A stretch of DNA of 9,308 bases from Vicinamibacteria bacterium. GTDB taxonomy: Bacteria; Acidobacteriota; Vicinamibacteria; Fen-336; JAGNNV01. The notes beneath the pieces were generated by a model. That model was given only the letters and a program-made list of their open reading frames with translations. It was not told the origin of the DNA and searched no databases. A program made the translations under genes and the position numbers. This document shows positions 1 through 6,968 of this stretch, piece by piece; position 1 is the first letter of the stretch, and each line of letters starts with the position of its first letter. The stretch covers positions 1 to 9,308 of the forward strand of contig JAENWE010000223.1 in the NCBI GenBank assembly GCA_016650185.1, read 5' to 3'.

Positions 1-14
1 AGAGAACTCCTGAG

Positions 15-2375
15 GTGGCGTCCCGCGACATCCACGGCCTCGATCCTCCCTGGGGGGAATTCCGCCATGTCGGCCGCGCGTCGCGCAAGGTGGACGGTCT
101 GGCCAAGGCCACGGGCGCCGCGGTCTACACCGACGACATCTCTCTTCCCGGCATGCTGCATGCGAAGCTGCTGCGCAGCCCTCACGCTCACGCCCGGATC
201 CGCGCCATCGATGCGGAGCGGGCCCGACAGCTCACGGGCGTGCTCGGCGTGATCACGGGCGAGGACCTGCCGGTCAGGTACGGCATCCTTCCCTGGACGC
301 AGGACGAGACCGCGCTGGCGGTGGGGAAGGTGCGGCACGTGGGCGAGGCGGTGGCCGCGGTGGCGGCGGTCGATGAGGACACCGCCAACGCAGCGCTCAA
401 GCTCATTCAGGTCGAGTACGAGCCGCTGCACCCCTACATCGACCCGTTCGAGAGCCTGACCCGGAACGATCCGCCCATTCACGAGCAGCACAAGACCGGC
501 AATGTTTCGAAGCATGTCTTCCTCTCCTTTGGCGAGGTGGACGCGGCTCTTTCCCAGGCCGAGGCGGTGGTGGAGGGCGATTACTTTTTCCACGGCACGA
601 CTCATGCCGCCATTGAGCCGCACTGCGCCGTTGCCCGATATGGCGCCGAGGGCCTGTTGACCCTATGGTCGTCCACCCAGATCACCCACTACGTGCACCG
701 CGCCCTGGCTCATGTGCTGGGTTTGCCCGCGCATCGCATCCGCGTGATTCAGCCGTGTCTGGGGGGAGCGTTTGGCGGCAAGTCCGACCCGTTCAGCCTC
801 GAGTTCGTGACCGCGAAGCTCGCCATGCTCACCGGCCGGCCGGTCAAGTTGCTCTACACGCGCGAAGAGGTGTTCTACACGCATCGGGGACGTCATCCGA
901 TGCACATGCACTACAAGACCGGGGCCACCCGCGATGGAAGGCTGACCGCGGTGGACGCGAAGATACTGATCGACGGGGGCGCCTATAGCTCCTTCGGCCT
1001 GGTCACGACGTATTACGCCGGGCAGTTGCTGACCGGCCCCTACGATTTTCCGACCTATCGGTTCGACAGCACGCGGGTGTTCACCAACAAGCCGGCCTGC
1101 GGTCCCAAACGGGGCCACGGCTCGGTGCAGCCGCGCTTCGCTTTCGAGGTGCAGCTCGACGAACTGGCCGAAGCGTTGACGATCGATCCGATCGAAATCA
1201 GGCGGCGCAATCTGATCGCCGCCTCCACGAAGACGGTGAACGGTCAACGCATCACGTCGAACGGTGTGGCTCAGTGCCTCGACTTCGTGGAGAGGGCCAG
1301 TGGCTGGACTTCGAGGCGGGGCCGATTGGGCCATGGCCGAGGGTTGGGCGTGGCCGCCTCCATGTACATCTCGGGCACGAATTATCCGATCTATCCAAAC
1401 CCGATGCCCCAGGCCGCGGTCCAGTTGAAGGTCGATCGCTCCGGCCTGGTTACGGTGTTCAGTGGCGCGAACGACATCGGCCAGGGCTCGAACTCGGTAG
1501 CCCAGTACCTGGTGGCCGAGGAACTGGGCCTCGCTCTCGATCAGGTGCGGGTGGTCTCGGCCGACACCGACTTGTGTCCGGTGGATCTTGGCGCCTACTC
1601 CAGCCGTGAAACCTTCATGGTGGGCAACGCCCTCATCGACGCCTGCCGCAAGCTGCGCCCGCAATTGGTACAGGCGGTGGCGGAGAAGTGGCAGGTCGAG
1701 GCGGCCCGCGTCCGCTTCGTGGACGGCGTGGTCATGGATCTCGGTGATGGATCCCGCTCGATGAGCGCGGCGGAAGCTTTCTGCCTCGCCGAAGAACGAT
1801 TCGACACCCTGGGCGCGACGGGCGCCTACAACACACCCACCCTGGGCGGCGACTATCGCGGCGGCAGCATCGGGGCGTCCCCGGCGTACTCTTTCACCGC
1901 GCACGTGGCCGAGGTCTCGGTGGATGTCGAAACCGGTCGCATCACCTGCGACAACATATGGATCGCGCACGACTGCGGGCGAGCCCTGAACCCCATGCTG
2001 GTGGCGGGCCAGATGGAGGGCTCGGCCTACATGGGCGCCGCCGAGGCCTTGATGGAGGACCACGATGTGCACCCTTCCGGCTTGCACAAAGGCCCTTCGT
2101 TGCTCGACTATCGCATTCCAACTTCTGTTGATACGCCGGCGCTCCACGCCTTGATCGTGGAGAGCCTGGATCCTGAAGGTCCTTACGGGGCCAAAGAGGC
2201 CGGCGAAGGACCGCTGCACCCCTCGATTCCTGCCATCTCGAACGCCGTATTCGACGCAGTGGGCATTCGCCTTCGCCACCTGCCGTTCACTCCCGGTCGG
2301 GTTCTAGCCGCCCTGCGCGCACACGAGCGCGCCGCGTCCCCGATCGACTCGGCCCAGGTCGGAGCCTTTCGCTAG
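15..2375 (+). CDS. hcrA: Molybdopterin-binding catalytic subunit, 4-hydroxybenzoyl-CoA reductase alpha (HcrA/HbaC) type
   Basis: This is the large catalytic subunit of a xanthine dehydrogenase-family enzyme. In the closest family I recognise, it removes the phenolic hydroxyl of 4-hydroxybenzoyl-CoA in the cytoplasm. The 786 residues match the expected length of about 770. An N-terminal a/b hammerhead domain (about 20-140) is followed by the Mo-cofactor domains. Visible motifs are GGAFGGK (250-256), RGRHP (291-295), CGPKRGHGS (362-370), DIGQGSNS (487-494), GAYSSRETFMVGNAL (526-540) and GAKEAGEG (725-732). Glu731 aligns with the family's catalytic glutamate. The RGHG motif, in place of the CO-dehydrogenase GAGRPE motif, favours the HcrA branch. 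The GTG at 15 gives a normal N-terminus, but the frame stays open to the window edge, so the start could lie further upstream. A TGA at 11-13 in another frame could end a preceding gene. The [2Fe-2S] subunit is absent and may lie upstream, as in the hbaBCD order. The exact substrate is not proven. Confidence 0.88.
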   Translation: MASRDIHGLDPPWGEFRHVGRASRKVDGLAKATGAAVYTDDISLPGMLHAKLLRSPHAHARIRAIDAERARQLTGVLGVITGEDLPVRYGILPWTQDETALAVGKVRHVGEAVAAVAAVDEDTANAALKLIQVEYEPLHPYIDPFESLTRNDPPIHEQHKTGNVSKHVFLSFGEVDAALSQAEAVVEGDYFFHGTTHAAIEPHCAVARYGAEGLLTLWSSTQITHYVHRALAHVLGLPAHRIRVIQPCLGGAFGGKSDPFSLEFVTAKLAMLTGRPVKLLYTREEVFYTHRGRHPMHMHYKTGATRDGRLTAVDAKILIDGGAYSSFGLVTTYYAGQLLTGPYDFPTYRFDSTRVFTNKPACGPKRGHGSVQPRFAFEVQLDELAEALTIDPIEIRRRNLIAASTKTVNGQRITSNGVAQCLDFVERASGWTSRRGRLGHGRGLGVAASMYISGTNYPIYPNPMPQAAVQLKVDRSGLVTVFSGANDIGQGSNSVAQYLVAEELGLALDQVRVVSADTDLCPVDLGAYSSRETFMVGNALIDACRKLRPQLVQAVAEKWQVEAARVRFVDGVVMDLGDGSRSMSAAEAFCLAEERFDTLGATGAYNTPTLGGDYRGGSIGASPAYSFTAHVAEVSVDVETGRITCDNIWIAHDCGRALNPMLVAGQMEGSAYMGAAEALMEDHDVHPSGLHKGPSLLDYRIPTSVDTPALHALIVESLDPEGPYGAKEAGEGPLHPSIPAISNAVFDAVGIRLRHLPFTPGRVLAALRAHERAASPIDSAQVGAFR
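2372..2375. repeat. Left CTAG, presumed target-site duplication
   Basis: CTAG stands directly outside the left inverted repeat of the 2376-2529 element, and an identical CTAG stands outside the right one (2530-2533). It also supplies the TAG stop codon of the molybdopterin subunit. CTAG is a palindrome, so these bases could instead be counted as the outermost bases of the inverted repeat. Confidence 0.6.
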
Positions 2376-2404
2376 TGCCCTGCCTCTTAAGTACGTGGCA
2401 CATG
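2376..2404 (+). repeat. Left terminal inverted repeat of the MITE-like element
   Basis: This 29-base arm begins TGCCCTGCCTC and ends GTGGCACATG. It pairs with 2501-2529 with five mismatches and no gaps. Confidence 0.75.
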
Positions 2405-2500
2405 CGAGTGTCGAGGCGCCCGGAGCGCAAGGCGCCGTGGAGGCATCTCCAGCCTATGCAACGACGAGCAACGCAGCGATCCGGGATGAATCGGCGCTCC

Positions 2501-2529
2501 CATGTGACGCGTACTTACGAGGCCGGACA
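2501..2529 (-). repeat. Right terminal inverted repeat of the MITE-like element
   Basis: Read on the - strand, this arm begins TGTCCGGCCTCG and ends CGTCACATG. It is the imperfect mirror of 2376-2404. On the + strand its outer part carries GAGG (2519-2522), which may act as the ribosome binding site of the next gene. Confidence 0.75.
2519..2522 (+). promoter_or_regulatory. Ribosome binding site of the FAD subunit, supplied by the inserted element
   Basis: GAGG lies 10 bases before the GTG at 2533 and within the right repeat of the inserted element. The presumed ancestral site, GGAG at 2361-2364 inside the end of the upstream gene, stood the same 10 bases from the overlapping start before the insertion. 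The element therefore seems to have replaced the lost site. Confidence 0.5.
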
Positions 2530-2533
2530 CTAG
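2530..2533. repeat. Right CTAG, presumed target-site duplication
   Basis: This is the second CTAG, directly outside the right inverted repeat. Its final G is the first base of the GTG start codon of the FAD subunit gene. Confidence 0.6.
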
Positions 2534-3552
2534 TGCTGCGATTGCCTCGCTTCGAGCTTCGCCAGCCCACGTCGGTCGCCGAGGCTGCTGGACTGCTGGC
2601 CGACCTCGGTTCCAAGGCGGTAGTGCTGGCCGGAGGGACCGACCTCCTCCCAAACATGAAGCACGAGCTGTTCACGCCGGCGGTGGTGGTCTCACTCGGG
2701 CGCATCGAGGCCTTGCGCGGCATTCGGGTGGACGCCGATGGTTCCATGGTCATCGGGAGCATGACCACGATCGCGGACGTGGCCCAATCGCAGGTCGTGG
2801 CCGAGCGGGCGCCCTGCCTCTCCCAGGCCGCGAGTTTGATCGCCGGGCCGCAACTGCGCCGCGCGGGAACCATTGGCGGCAACGTACTGCTCGACACTCG
2901 GTGTCAGTACTACAACCAGAGTCACTTCTGGCGCACGGCCCTGGGCTTCTGCCTCAAGAAGGATGGCACGGCCTGCCACGTGGTGGCGGGCGGCTCGCGC
3001 TGCGTCGCCGCCTCCGCTGCCGACACCGCTCCCGCCTTGATGACCTTGGGCGCCACTCTGGAACTGGAGCGCGCCGGCGCTCAGCGCGCGGTCGCCCTCG
3101 AGGACTTTTGGGTGTCGGACGGCCTCGTGAACCGGCGGATGCTTCCCGGCGAGATCCTCGTCTCGATCCGGATTCCGCCTACCCCGCCCGGGCATCGCGG
3201 CGCCTACGGCAAGCTGCGCGAGCGAGGCTCGATCGATTTTCCGCTTCTCGGCGTAGCCGTGCGCCTCGATCTCGATACCTCTGGCCTCATCGAGCGCGCT
3301 GAACTCGTGCTCACCGCACTCGCCGCCCGACCCCGTCGCTTGAGCGAGGTCGCGAGTCTCCTCGGCGTTCGGCCGGGCACCCACGAGTTCGACCGGACCG
3401 TGAAGGAAGTGGCCGAGACCGCCTCTCGCCGCTGCCGCACACTGTCCAATCTCTCGGGCGACACCGCCTGGCGTCAGGATATGATCCCGGTGTACGTAAG
3501 GCGCACGCTGCATGCGGCGATCGCAGGCAGCGGTCCGGTGCACCACTTGTAG
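2533..3552 (+). CDS. hcrB: FAD-binding subunit with extra [4Fe-4S] loop, 4-hydroxybenzoyl-CoA reductase beta (HcrB/HbaD) type
   Basis: This is the 339-residue flavin subunit of the molybdenum enzyme. It passes electrons between an external donor and the iron-sulfur/Mo centres. FAD motifs are AGGTDLLP (33-40) and TIGGN (113-117). An insertion holds Cys124, Cys140, Cys148 and Cys157. Their spacing of 16, 8 and 9 equals the [4Fe-4S] ligand spacing I remember from Thauera HcrB, which most xanthine dehydrogenase relatives lack. In the known enzyme this cluster takes in low-potential electrons for reductive dehydroxylation. GTG 2533 is chosen because it places the first family motif at the same distance from the N-terminus as in HcrB. 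The in-frame GTG at 2395 would add 46 residues encoded by the inserted element. The gene is separated from its alpha partner only by that element. Confidence 0.87.
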   Translation: MLRLPRFELRQPTSVAEAAGLLADLGSKAVVLAGGTDLLPNMKHELFTPAVVVSLGRIEALRGIRVDADGSMVIGSMTTIADVAQSQVVAERAPCLSQAASLIAGPQLRRAGTIGGNVLLDTRCQYYNQSHFWRTALGFCLKKDGTACHVVAGGSRCVAASAADTAPALMTLGATLELERAGAQRAVALEDFWVSDGLVNRRMLPGEILVSIRIPPTPPGHRGAYGKLRERGSIDFPLLGVAVRLDLDTSGLIERAELVLTALAARPRRLSEVASLLGVRPGTHEFDRTVKEVAETASRRCRTLSNLSGDTAWRQDMIPVYVRRTLHAAIAGSGPVHHL

Positions 3553-3658
3553 ACGGTCTCACCCGTTTGGGGCGCGGCTCCGGCCCGGCGCGAACGTGGG
3601 TGAAGGCCGGCTCTTGGGTGGCCTTCCCGGAGCGCCTTTTGGCGACGGAGGCCGTACC
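3553..3658. other. Intergenic spacer with a small inverted repeat
   Basis: The spacer has 106 bases. It contains a perfect 7-base inverted repeat, GAAGGCC (3602-3608) with GGCCTTC (3620-3626), and a weak CGCC-TTTT-GGCG hairpin (3633-3644). No hairpin is followed by a T-run, so I see no intrinsic terminator, and I find no convincing -35/-10 pair. The following gene is probably co-transcribed, though a promoter cannot be excluded. Confidence 0.35.
3647..3651 (+). promoter_or_regulatory. Shine-Dalgarno of the LeuA-like gene
   Basis: GGAGG stands seven bases before the ATG at 3659. This decides that start over the in-frame codons that begin inside the preceding gene at 3512. Confidence 0.8.
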
Positions 3659-4948
3659 ATGGCCGAGCGCAACGGCGTCAACCAATACATCTACGACTGG
3701 AACATCGCCGGCACGGGTTACCCGCCCCGTGCGACCGCCGTGGAGTTCAACGACGAGACTCTGCGCGACGGACTGCAGTCACCCTCGGTGCGTGACCCGC
3801 CCATCGGAAAGAAGATCGAACTCCTTCATTCCATGGGGCAGTTGGGCATCCGCGCCGCCGACCTCGGCCTGCCCGGCGCGGGGCCGCGCGCCCGCGCCGA
3901 CATCGTGGAGTTGTGCCGCGAAATCCAGCGCTCGAATCTCCCGATTGTTCCGAACTGCGCCGTGCGCACCACCACGTCGGACGTGACCGCGCTGATCGAG
4001 ATCGCCGATCTGGTGGGCATGCCGATCGAAGCCTGCACTTTCATCGGCAGCTCGCCGATCCGCCAGTACGCGGAGGAATGGTCGCTCGACCACATGCTGA
4101 AGCTGAGCGAGGACGCGGTGGCGCTGGCCGTGGCCCACGGACTGCCCGTGACCTTCGTGACCGAAGACACCACCCGCGCCACCCCGGACACCATCCGCCG
4201 CCTGTACAAGGCCGCGATCGAGGCCGGAGCGCGGCGTGTGTGCATCACCGACACGGTCGGCCACATCACGCCTCGGGGCGTGCGCAACCTCATCCCTTAC
4301 ATCCGGCAGCTCATCCAGGAGACCGGCGAGGACATCGGGATCGACTGGCACGGTCACAACGATCGCGGTCTGGCCGTGATCAACACCATCACCGCCATCA
4401 CCTCGGGGGCCGACCGCGTTCACGCGACCGCGCTCGGAGTGGGCGAGCGGGTGGGAAACTGTTCGATGGATCAACTGCTGGTGAATCTCAGGCTGATGGG
4501 TTACATCGACTCCGATCTCTCGCCGCTGCGGAAGTACGTCGATACCGCGAGCGAAGCGACCGGCGTGCCCATTCCGGCCAACTACCCCGTCTTTGGCGCC
4601 GACGCCTTCCGTACCGCCACCGGCGTGCACGCCGCCGCCATCATCAAGGCGAAGAAGAAGGACGATGGGTGGCTGGCCGATCGTATCTATTCGGGCGTTC
4701 CGGCGGCCATGGTGGGTATGCGCCAGAGGATTGAGGTTGGCTTCATGTCCGGCGTGTCGAACGTCGTGTATTGGCTCATCGAGCACGGGATCGAGCCGGA
4801 GGAGGATGTCGTCGCCGAAGTTTTCCGGGCCGCCAAGGAAGGCGACCGCGTGATGACCGATGATGAAGTCGAGCAGATCGCGCGGTTGGTGATGAGCTCA
4901 CGCGCCCTCGGCCCGCCGACACCGTCGACGCCTGGAAACCGGAAATGA
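3659..4948 (+). CDS. DRE-TIM acyltransferase of the isopropylmalate/homocitrate/Re-citrate synthase family
   Basis: Family members condense acetyl-CoA with a 2-oxoacid to give a 2-hydroxy-acid. The 429-residue TIM barrel shows TLRDG (34-38, Arg36 and metal ligand Asp37), FVTEDTTR (166-173), the metal-binding HGHNDRG (231-237, His231 and His233), GVGERVGN (261-268) and FRTATGVHAAA (317-327, His324). The C-terminal LeuA leucine-binding domain is missing (E. coli LeuA has about 520 residues), so the protein is like homocitrate or Re-citrate synthases in size and unlikely to be leucine-inhibited. No leuB or other leucine genes are in the window, so I do not call it leuA. A fused aconitase-like gene follows 10 bases later, which suggests a condensation/isomerisation pair. 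Substrate candidates are oxaloacetate (Re-citrate synthase), 2-oxoisovalerate or 2-oxoglutarate. The sequence alone does not decide among them. Confidence 0.85.
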   Translation: MAERNGVNQYIYDWNIAGTGYPPRATAVEFNDETLRDGLQSPSVRDPPIGKKIELLHSMGQLGIRAADLGLPGAGPRARADIVELCREIQRSNLPIVPNCAVRTTTSDVTALIEIADLVGMPIEACTFIGSSPIRQYAEEWSLDHMLKLSEDAVALAVAHGLPVTFVTEDTTRATPDTIRRLYKAAIEAGARRVCITDTVGHITPRGVRNLIPYIRQLIQETGEDIGIDWHGHNDRGLAVINTITAITSGADRVHATALGVGERVGNCSMDQLLVNLRLMGYIDSDLSPLRKYVDTASEATGVPIPANYPVFGADAFRTATGVHAAAIIKAKKKDDGWLADRIYSGVPAAMVGMRQRIEVGFMSGVSNVVYWLIEHGIEPEEDVVAEVFRAAKEGDRVMTDDEVEQIARLVMSSRALGPPTPSTPGNRK

Positions 4949-4959
4949 AAACCTCCTGA
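4945..4959 (+). other. Four-codon mini-ORF bridging two genes
   Basis: ATG AAA ACC TCC TGA overlaps the stop of the LeuA-like gene (ATGA, 4945-4948) and the start of the aconitase-like gene (TGATG, 4957-4961). The downstream start has no good Shine-Dalgarno. Ribosomes might be passed along by two re-initiation steps, but a chance arrangement is quite possible. Confidence 0.2.
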
Positions 4960-6950
4960 TGCCCGGCCCCTCCATCCGCCGCACTCCCGGCAAGCGCATC
5001 CTCTTTCTCACCAAGGATCCCGAGACCGTGCGTCGCCAACTCCGCGGGGAATTGGATCTCCAGATGAAGGATGTCGGAGTCGACGACCTCATGGACGACA
5101 TCAACACCGATGCCATGGCGCCGGCCTGGGCCTGTTTCGACTATCGGCCTCAAGCGCTCGCGCGCAGCGCGTATGCGGGTATCACCGTGAACGGAGAGCG
5201 GCTCTTCTGGGACAACGCCCTCATCGACGGCAACTTCGAGATCATCGTTTCAGGAAAGCGAAAGGGCGTGGGCTCGTCTCGTGAGACCGCGGTGCAGGCC
5301 GAGAAGTACGCGGGCATTCGCATCGCCATCGCCGACGGCTTCGCGCCGATCCACGCGCGAAACAACATCAACTCGGGCGTCTTGATGGCGGGACACGACA
5401 TCCTCCTCAAGCTCCAGGCGGGTGAGGACGTTCCGCTCGAAGCCTTCATGGCCGGGCGCGATCCGGTGACGCGGCTCATCATCGAGGCGGGCGGCCTCTT
5501 CGCCTTCACTCGCGCGGTGGCGAACGGCGAGGCGCAACTGCCCGTGCCGATCACGCCCTCGCGCCCCATGACCATCGCCGAGAAGATTCTGCTCTCGCAC
5601 ATGGCCACCGAGGCGAAGCCCTTGGCCCTGAAGCCCGGAGACGCGGTAGCAGTGAACGTCGATGGCGGTTTTTCGCACGACTTCACCTCGGCCCAGGTTC
5701 ACTACTTCCTCACCGAGGAATACGGCGAGGGCTATAAGCTCAAGAACCCGTCGAAGTTCGCGGTCTTCGAAGATCACATGCTGTACGCGCAGGACATGCC
5801 GTCCCTTGCGAAGTTCCGGCCGAAACTCATCGAGCAGAGCGAGCGGCAGCGCGCGTTCCAGGAGGCCACCGGGGTGCGCGCGTTTCTTGCCAAAGACGGT
5901 GTTTCTCCAGGCATCTGCCACACCGTGGCCCGCGAGAAGATGATCGAGCCGGGGGACTTCATTCAAGCCACCGACTCCCACACCTGCATGGGCGGATCGC
6001 TGAATTCGCTGGCTTATGGCGTGGGCGCCACCGAATACGCGGCCCTCGTGTTTTCGGGGATCACCTTCACGGAAACCCCCGGCTCCATTCGCTTCGAGCT
6101 CAAGGGCGCGCTTCGTCCGGGCGTCACCGCCAAGGACGTGATGCTCTTCATCTTGAAGGACTACGCGAAGCCGGGGAAGACGCTCGATCTCGTGATGGAG
6201 TTCGGCGGCCCCGGGCTCACCGCACTCTCGCCCGACGAGCGTGCGACCATGGCCAATATGGCGACGGAGTGCACGGCGAAGGCGGGCGTCTTCGAAGGCG
6301 ACCAGACGATGATCGACTGGATCGTGGCCCATCGGCCCGGCGTGGATGGGAATCGGTTGCGGAAGCAGATGGTTGCGCCCGACCGAGGCGCCGAGTACGT
6401 GGGGGGCGTCCACACCATCGACTTGTCGGCGATCGAGCCGATGGTCGCGACCCCCGGCGATGCCGCGAAGGGGATTCCGTCCGATCCCACCAACGGCGCG
6501 CTGATCTCGGAAATCGGCGATGTGCGCATCGACATCGCGTACGGAGGCTCGTGCACGGCAGGCAAGGAGGAAGACCTGGACATGTACGCCCGGGTGATGA
6601 CTGAGGCTCTGGCCGCGGGGAAGCGGGTGGATCCGGCGGTGAACTTCTTCATCCAGTTCGGTTCCGAGTCGGTCGAGGCCTACGCGACCGCGAAGGGCTA
6701 CCTCGAAGTTTTCGCGAAGACGGGAGTGACGGTGATCAAGCCCGGCTGCGGCGCCTGCATCGGCTGCGGCCCGGGAATCTCGGAATCCAAGTCGCAGGTG
6801 ACGGTCTCGGCGATCAATCGCAACTACCAGAATCGCTCCGGCCCCGGTGCTTTGTACCTCGCCTCCCCGTTGACGGTGGCTGCGTCCGCGGTCATGGGGA
6901 AGATCGTGGCGTACGATCCGGATATGTTCGTATCGCCGAAACGGTTTTGA
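4959..6950 (+). CDS. Single-chain aconitase/isopropylmalate isomerase-family hydro-lyase, swivel domain first (LeuD-LeuC fusion order)
   Basis: The enzyme would isomerise a 2-hydroxy tricarboxylic or dicarboxylic acid through dehydration and rehydration at a [4Fe-4S] cluster in the cytoplasm. Residues 1 to about 200 form the LeuD-like swivel domain, with INTDAMAP (48-55) and GVGSSRET (103-110). The LeuC-like part follows, with EDH (271-273), DGVSPG (313-318), DSHTCMGG (339-346), GSCTAGK (530-536), PGCGACIGCGPG (595-606) and NRNYQNRSGPG (620-630). Predicted cluster ligands are Cys532, Cys597 and Cys600. The swivel-first order resembles AcnB but lacks its N-terminal HEAT-like domain, and is the reverse of AcnA. 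The usual LeuC TNSR is replaced by TAGK. The ATG at 4959 has a poor ribosome site (CCTCC lies just before it), so coupling to the LeuA-like gene is likely. Substrate is unknown: isocitrate/citrate or an isopropylmalate-like acid. Confidence 0.85.
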   Translation: MPGPSIRRTPGKRILFLTKDPETVRRQLRGELDLQMKDVGVDDLMDDINTDAMAPAWACFDYRPQALARSAYAGITVNGERLFWDNALIDGNFEIIVSGKRKGVGSSRETAVQAEKYAGIRIAIADGFAPIHARNNINSGVLMAGHDILLKLQAGEDVPLEAFMAGRDPVTRLIIEAGGLFAFTRAVANGEAQLPVPITPSRPMTIAEKILLSHMATEAKPLALKPGDAVAVNVDGGFSHDFTSAQVHYFLTEEYGEGYKLKNPSKFAVFEDHMLYAQDMPSLAKFRPKLIEQSERQRAFQEATGVRAFLAKDGVSPGICHTVAREKMIEPGDFIQATDSHTCMGGSLNSLAYGVGATEYAALVFSGITFTETPGSIRFELKGALRPGVTAKDVMLFILKDYAKPGKTLDLVMEFGGPGLTALSPDERATMANMATECTAKAGVFEGDQTMIDWIVAHRPGVDGNRLRKQMVAPDRGAEYVGGVHTIDLSAIEPMVATPGDAAKGIPSDPTNGALISEIGDVRIDIAYGGSCTAGKEEDLDMYARVMTEALAAGKRVDPAVNFFIQFGSESVEAYATAKGYLEVFAKTGVTVIKPGCGACIGCGPGISESKSQVTVSAINRNYQNRSGPGALYLASPLTVAASAVMGKIVAYDPDMFVSPKRF

Positions 6951-6958
6951 TTGCCCGG

Positions 6959-6968
6959 GGGTTAACCC
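6959..6968. other. Perfect 10-base palindrome at the convergent gene junction
   Basis: GGGTTAACCC lies where the aconitase-like and lipoprotein genes end tail to tail, only 11 bases apart, and it contains the lipoprotein stop codon. It has no loop and no T-run, so it is at best a weak transcription end signal for either strand. Confidence 0.2.

Larger units (their letters stand above)
2376..2529. mobile_element. MITE-like element with terminal inverted repeats, inserted at a CTAG
   Basis: This is a 154-bp non-coding element between two subunit genes. Its left end (2376-2404) and the reverse complement of its right end (2501-2529) match at 24 of 29 positions, with no gaps. They share the blocks GCCTC, TAAGTACG and CACATG. 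Weaker pairing continues inward for 10 bases (2405-2414 with 2491-2500, 7 of 10). The interior has two small hairpins: GGCGCC at 2415-2420 and 2431-2436, and GGAG/CTCC at 2439-2450. No transposase is encoded. A CTAG duplication fits insertion sequences that target YTAR, such as the IS5 group, but I cannot name the parent element. In the transcript the two ends could pair into a long stem. One reading frame is open from the GTG at 2395 into the next gene, but I do not regard it as coding. Confidence 0.75.

Noticed and set aside
1..14. End of an upstream [2Fe-2S] subunit gene at TGA 11-13
   Set aside because: Only about three codons would be visible, too few to support any call.
663..2279. A 538-codon open frame on the - strand opposite the molybdopterin subunit
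   Set aside because: It lies wholly inside a clearly recognised gene, has no family motifs and is an expected by-product of GC-rich codon use. The same applies to the - strand frames at 2692-3546, 3779-4786 and 5250-6413.
2395..2532. N-terminal extension of the FAD subunit from the GTG at 2395
   Set aside because: These 46 codons lie inside the inverted-repeat element, have no family similarity, and the GTG at 2533 gives the normal HcrB N-terminus.
3602..3644. Spacer hairpins as a riboswitch or attenuator
   Set aside because: The stems are short, there is no T-run and no leader peptide with leucine or other regulatory codons.
3512..3658. Longer form of the LeuA-like protein starting inside the FAD subunit gene
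   Set aside because: The extra 49 residues have no family similarity, and GGAGG at 3647-3651 points to the ATG at 3659.
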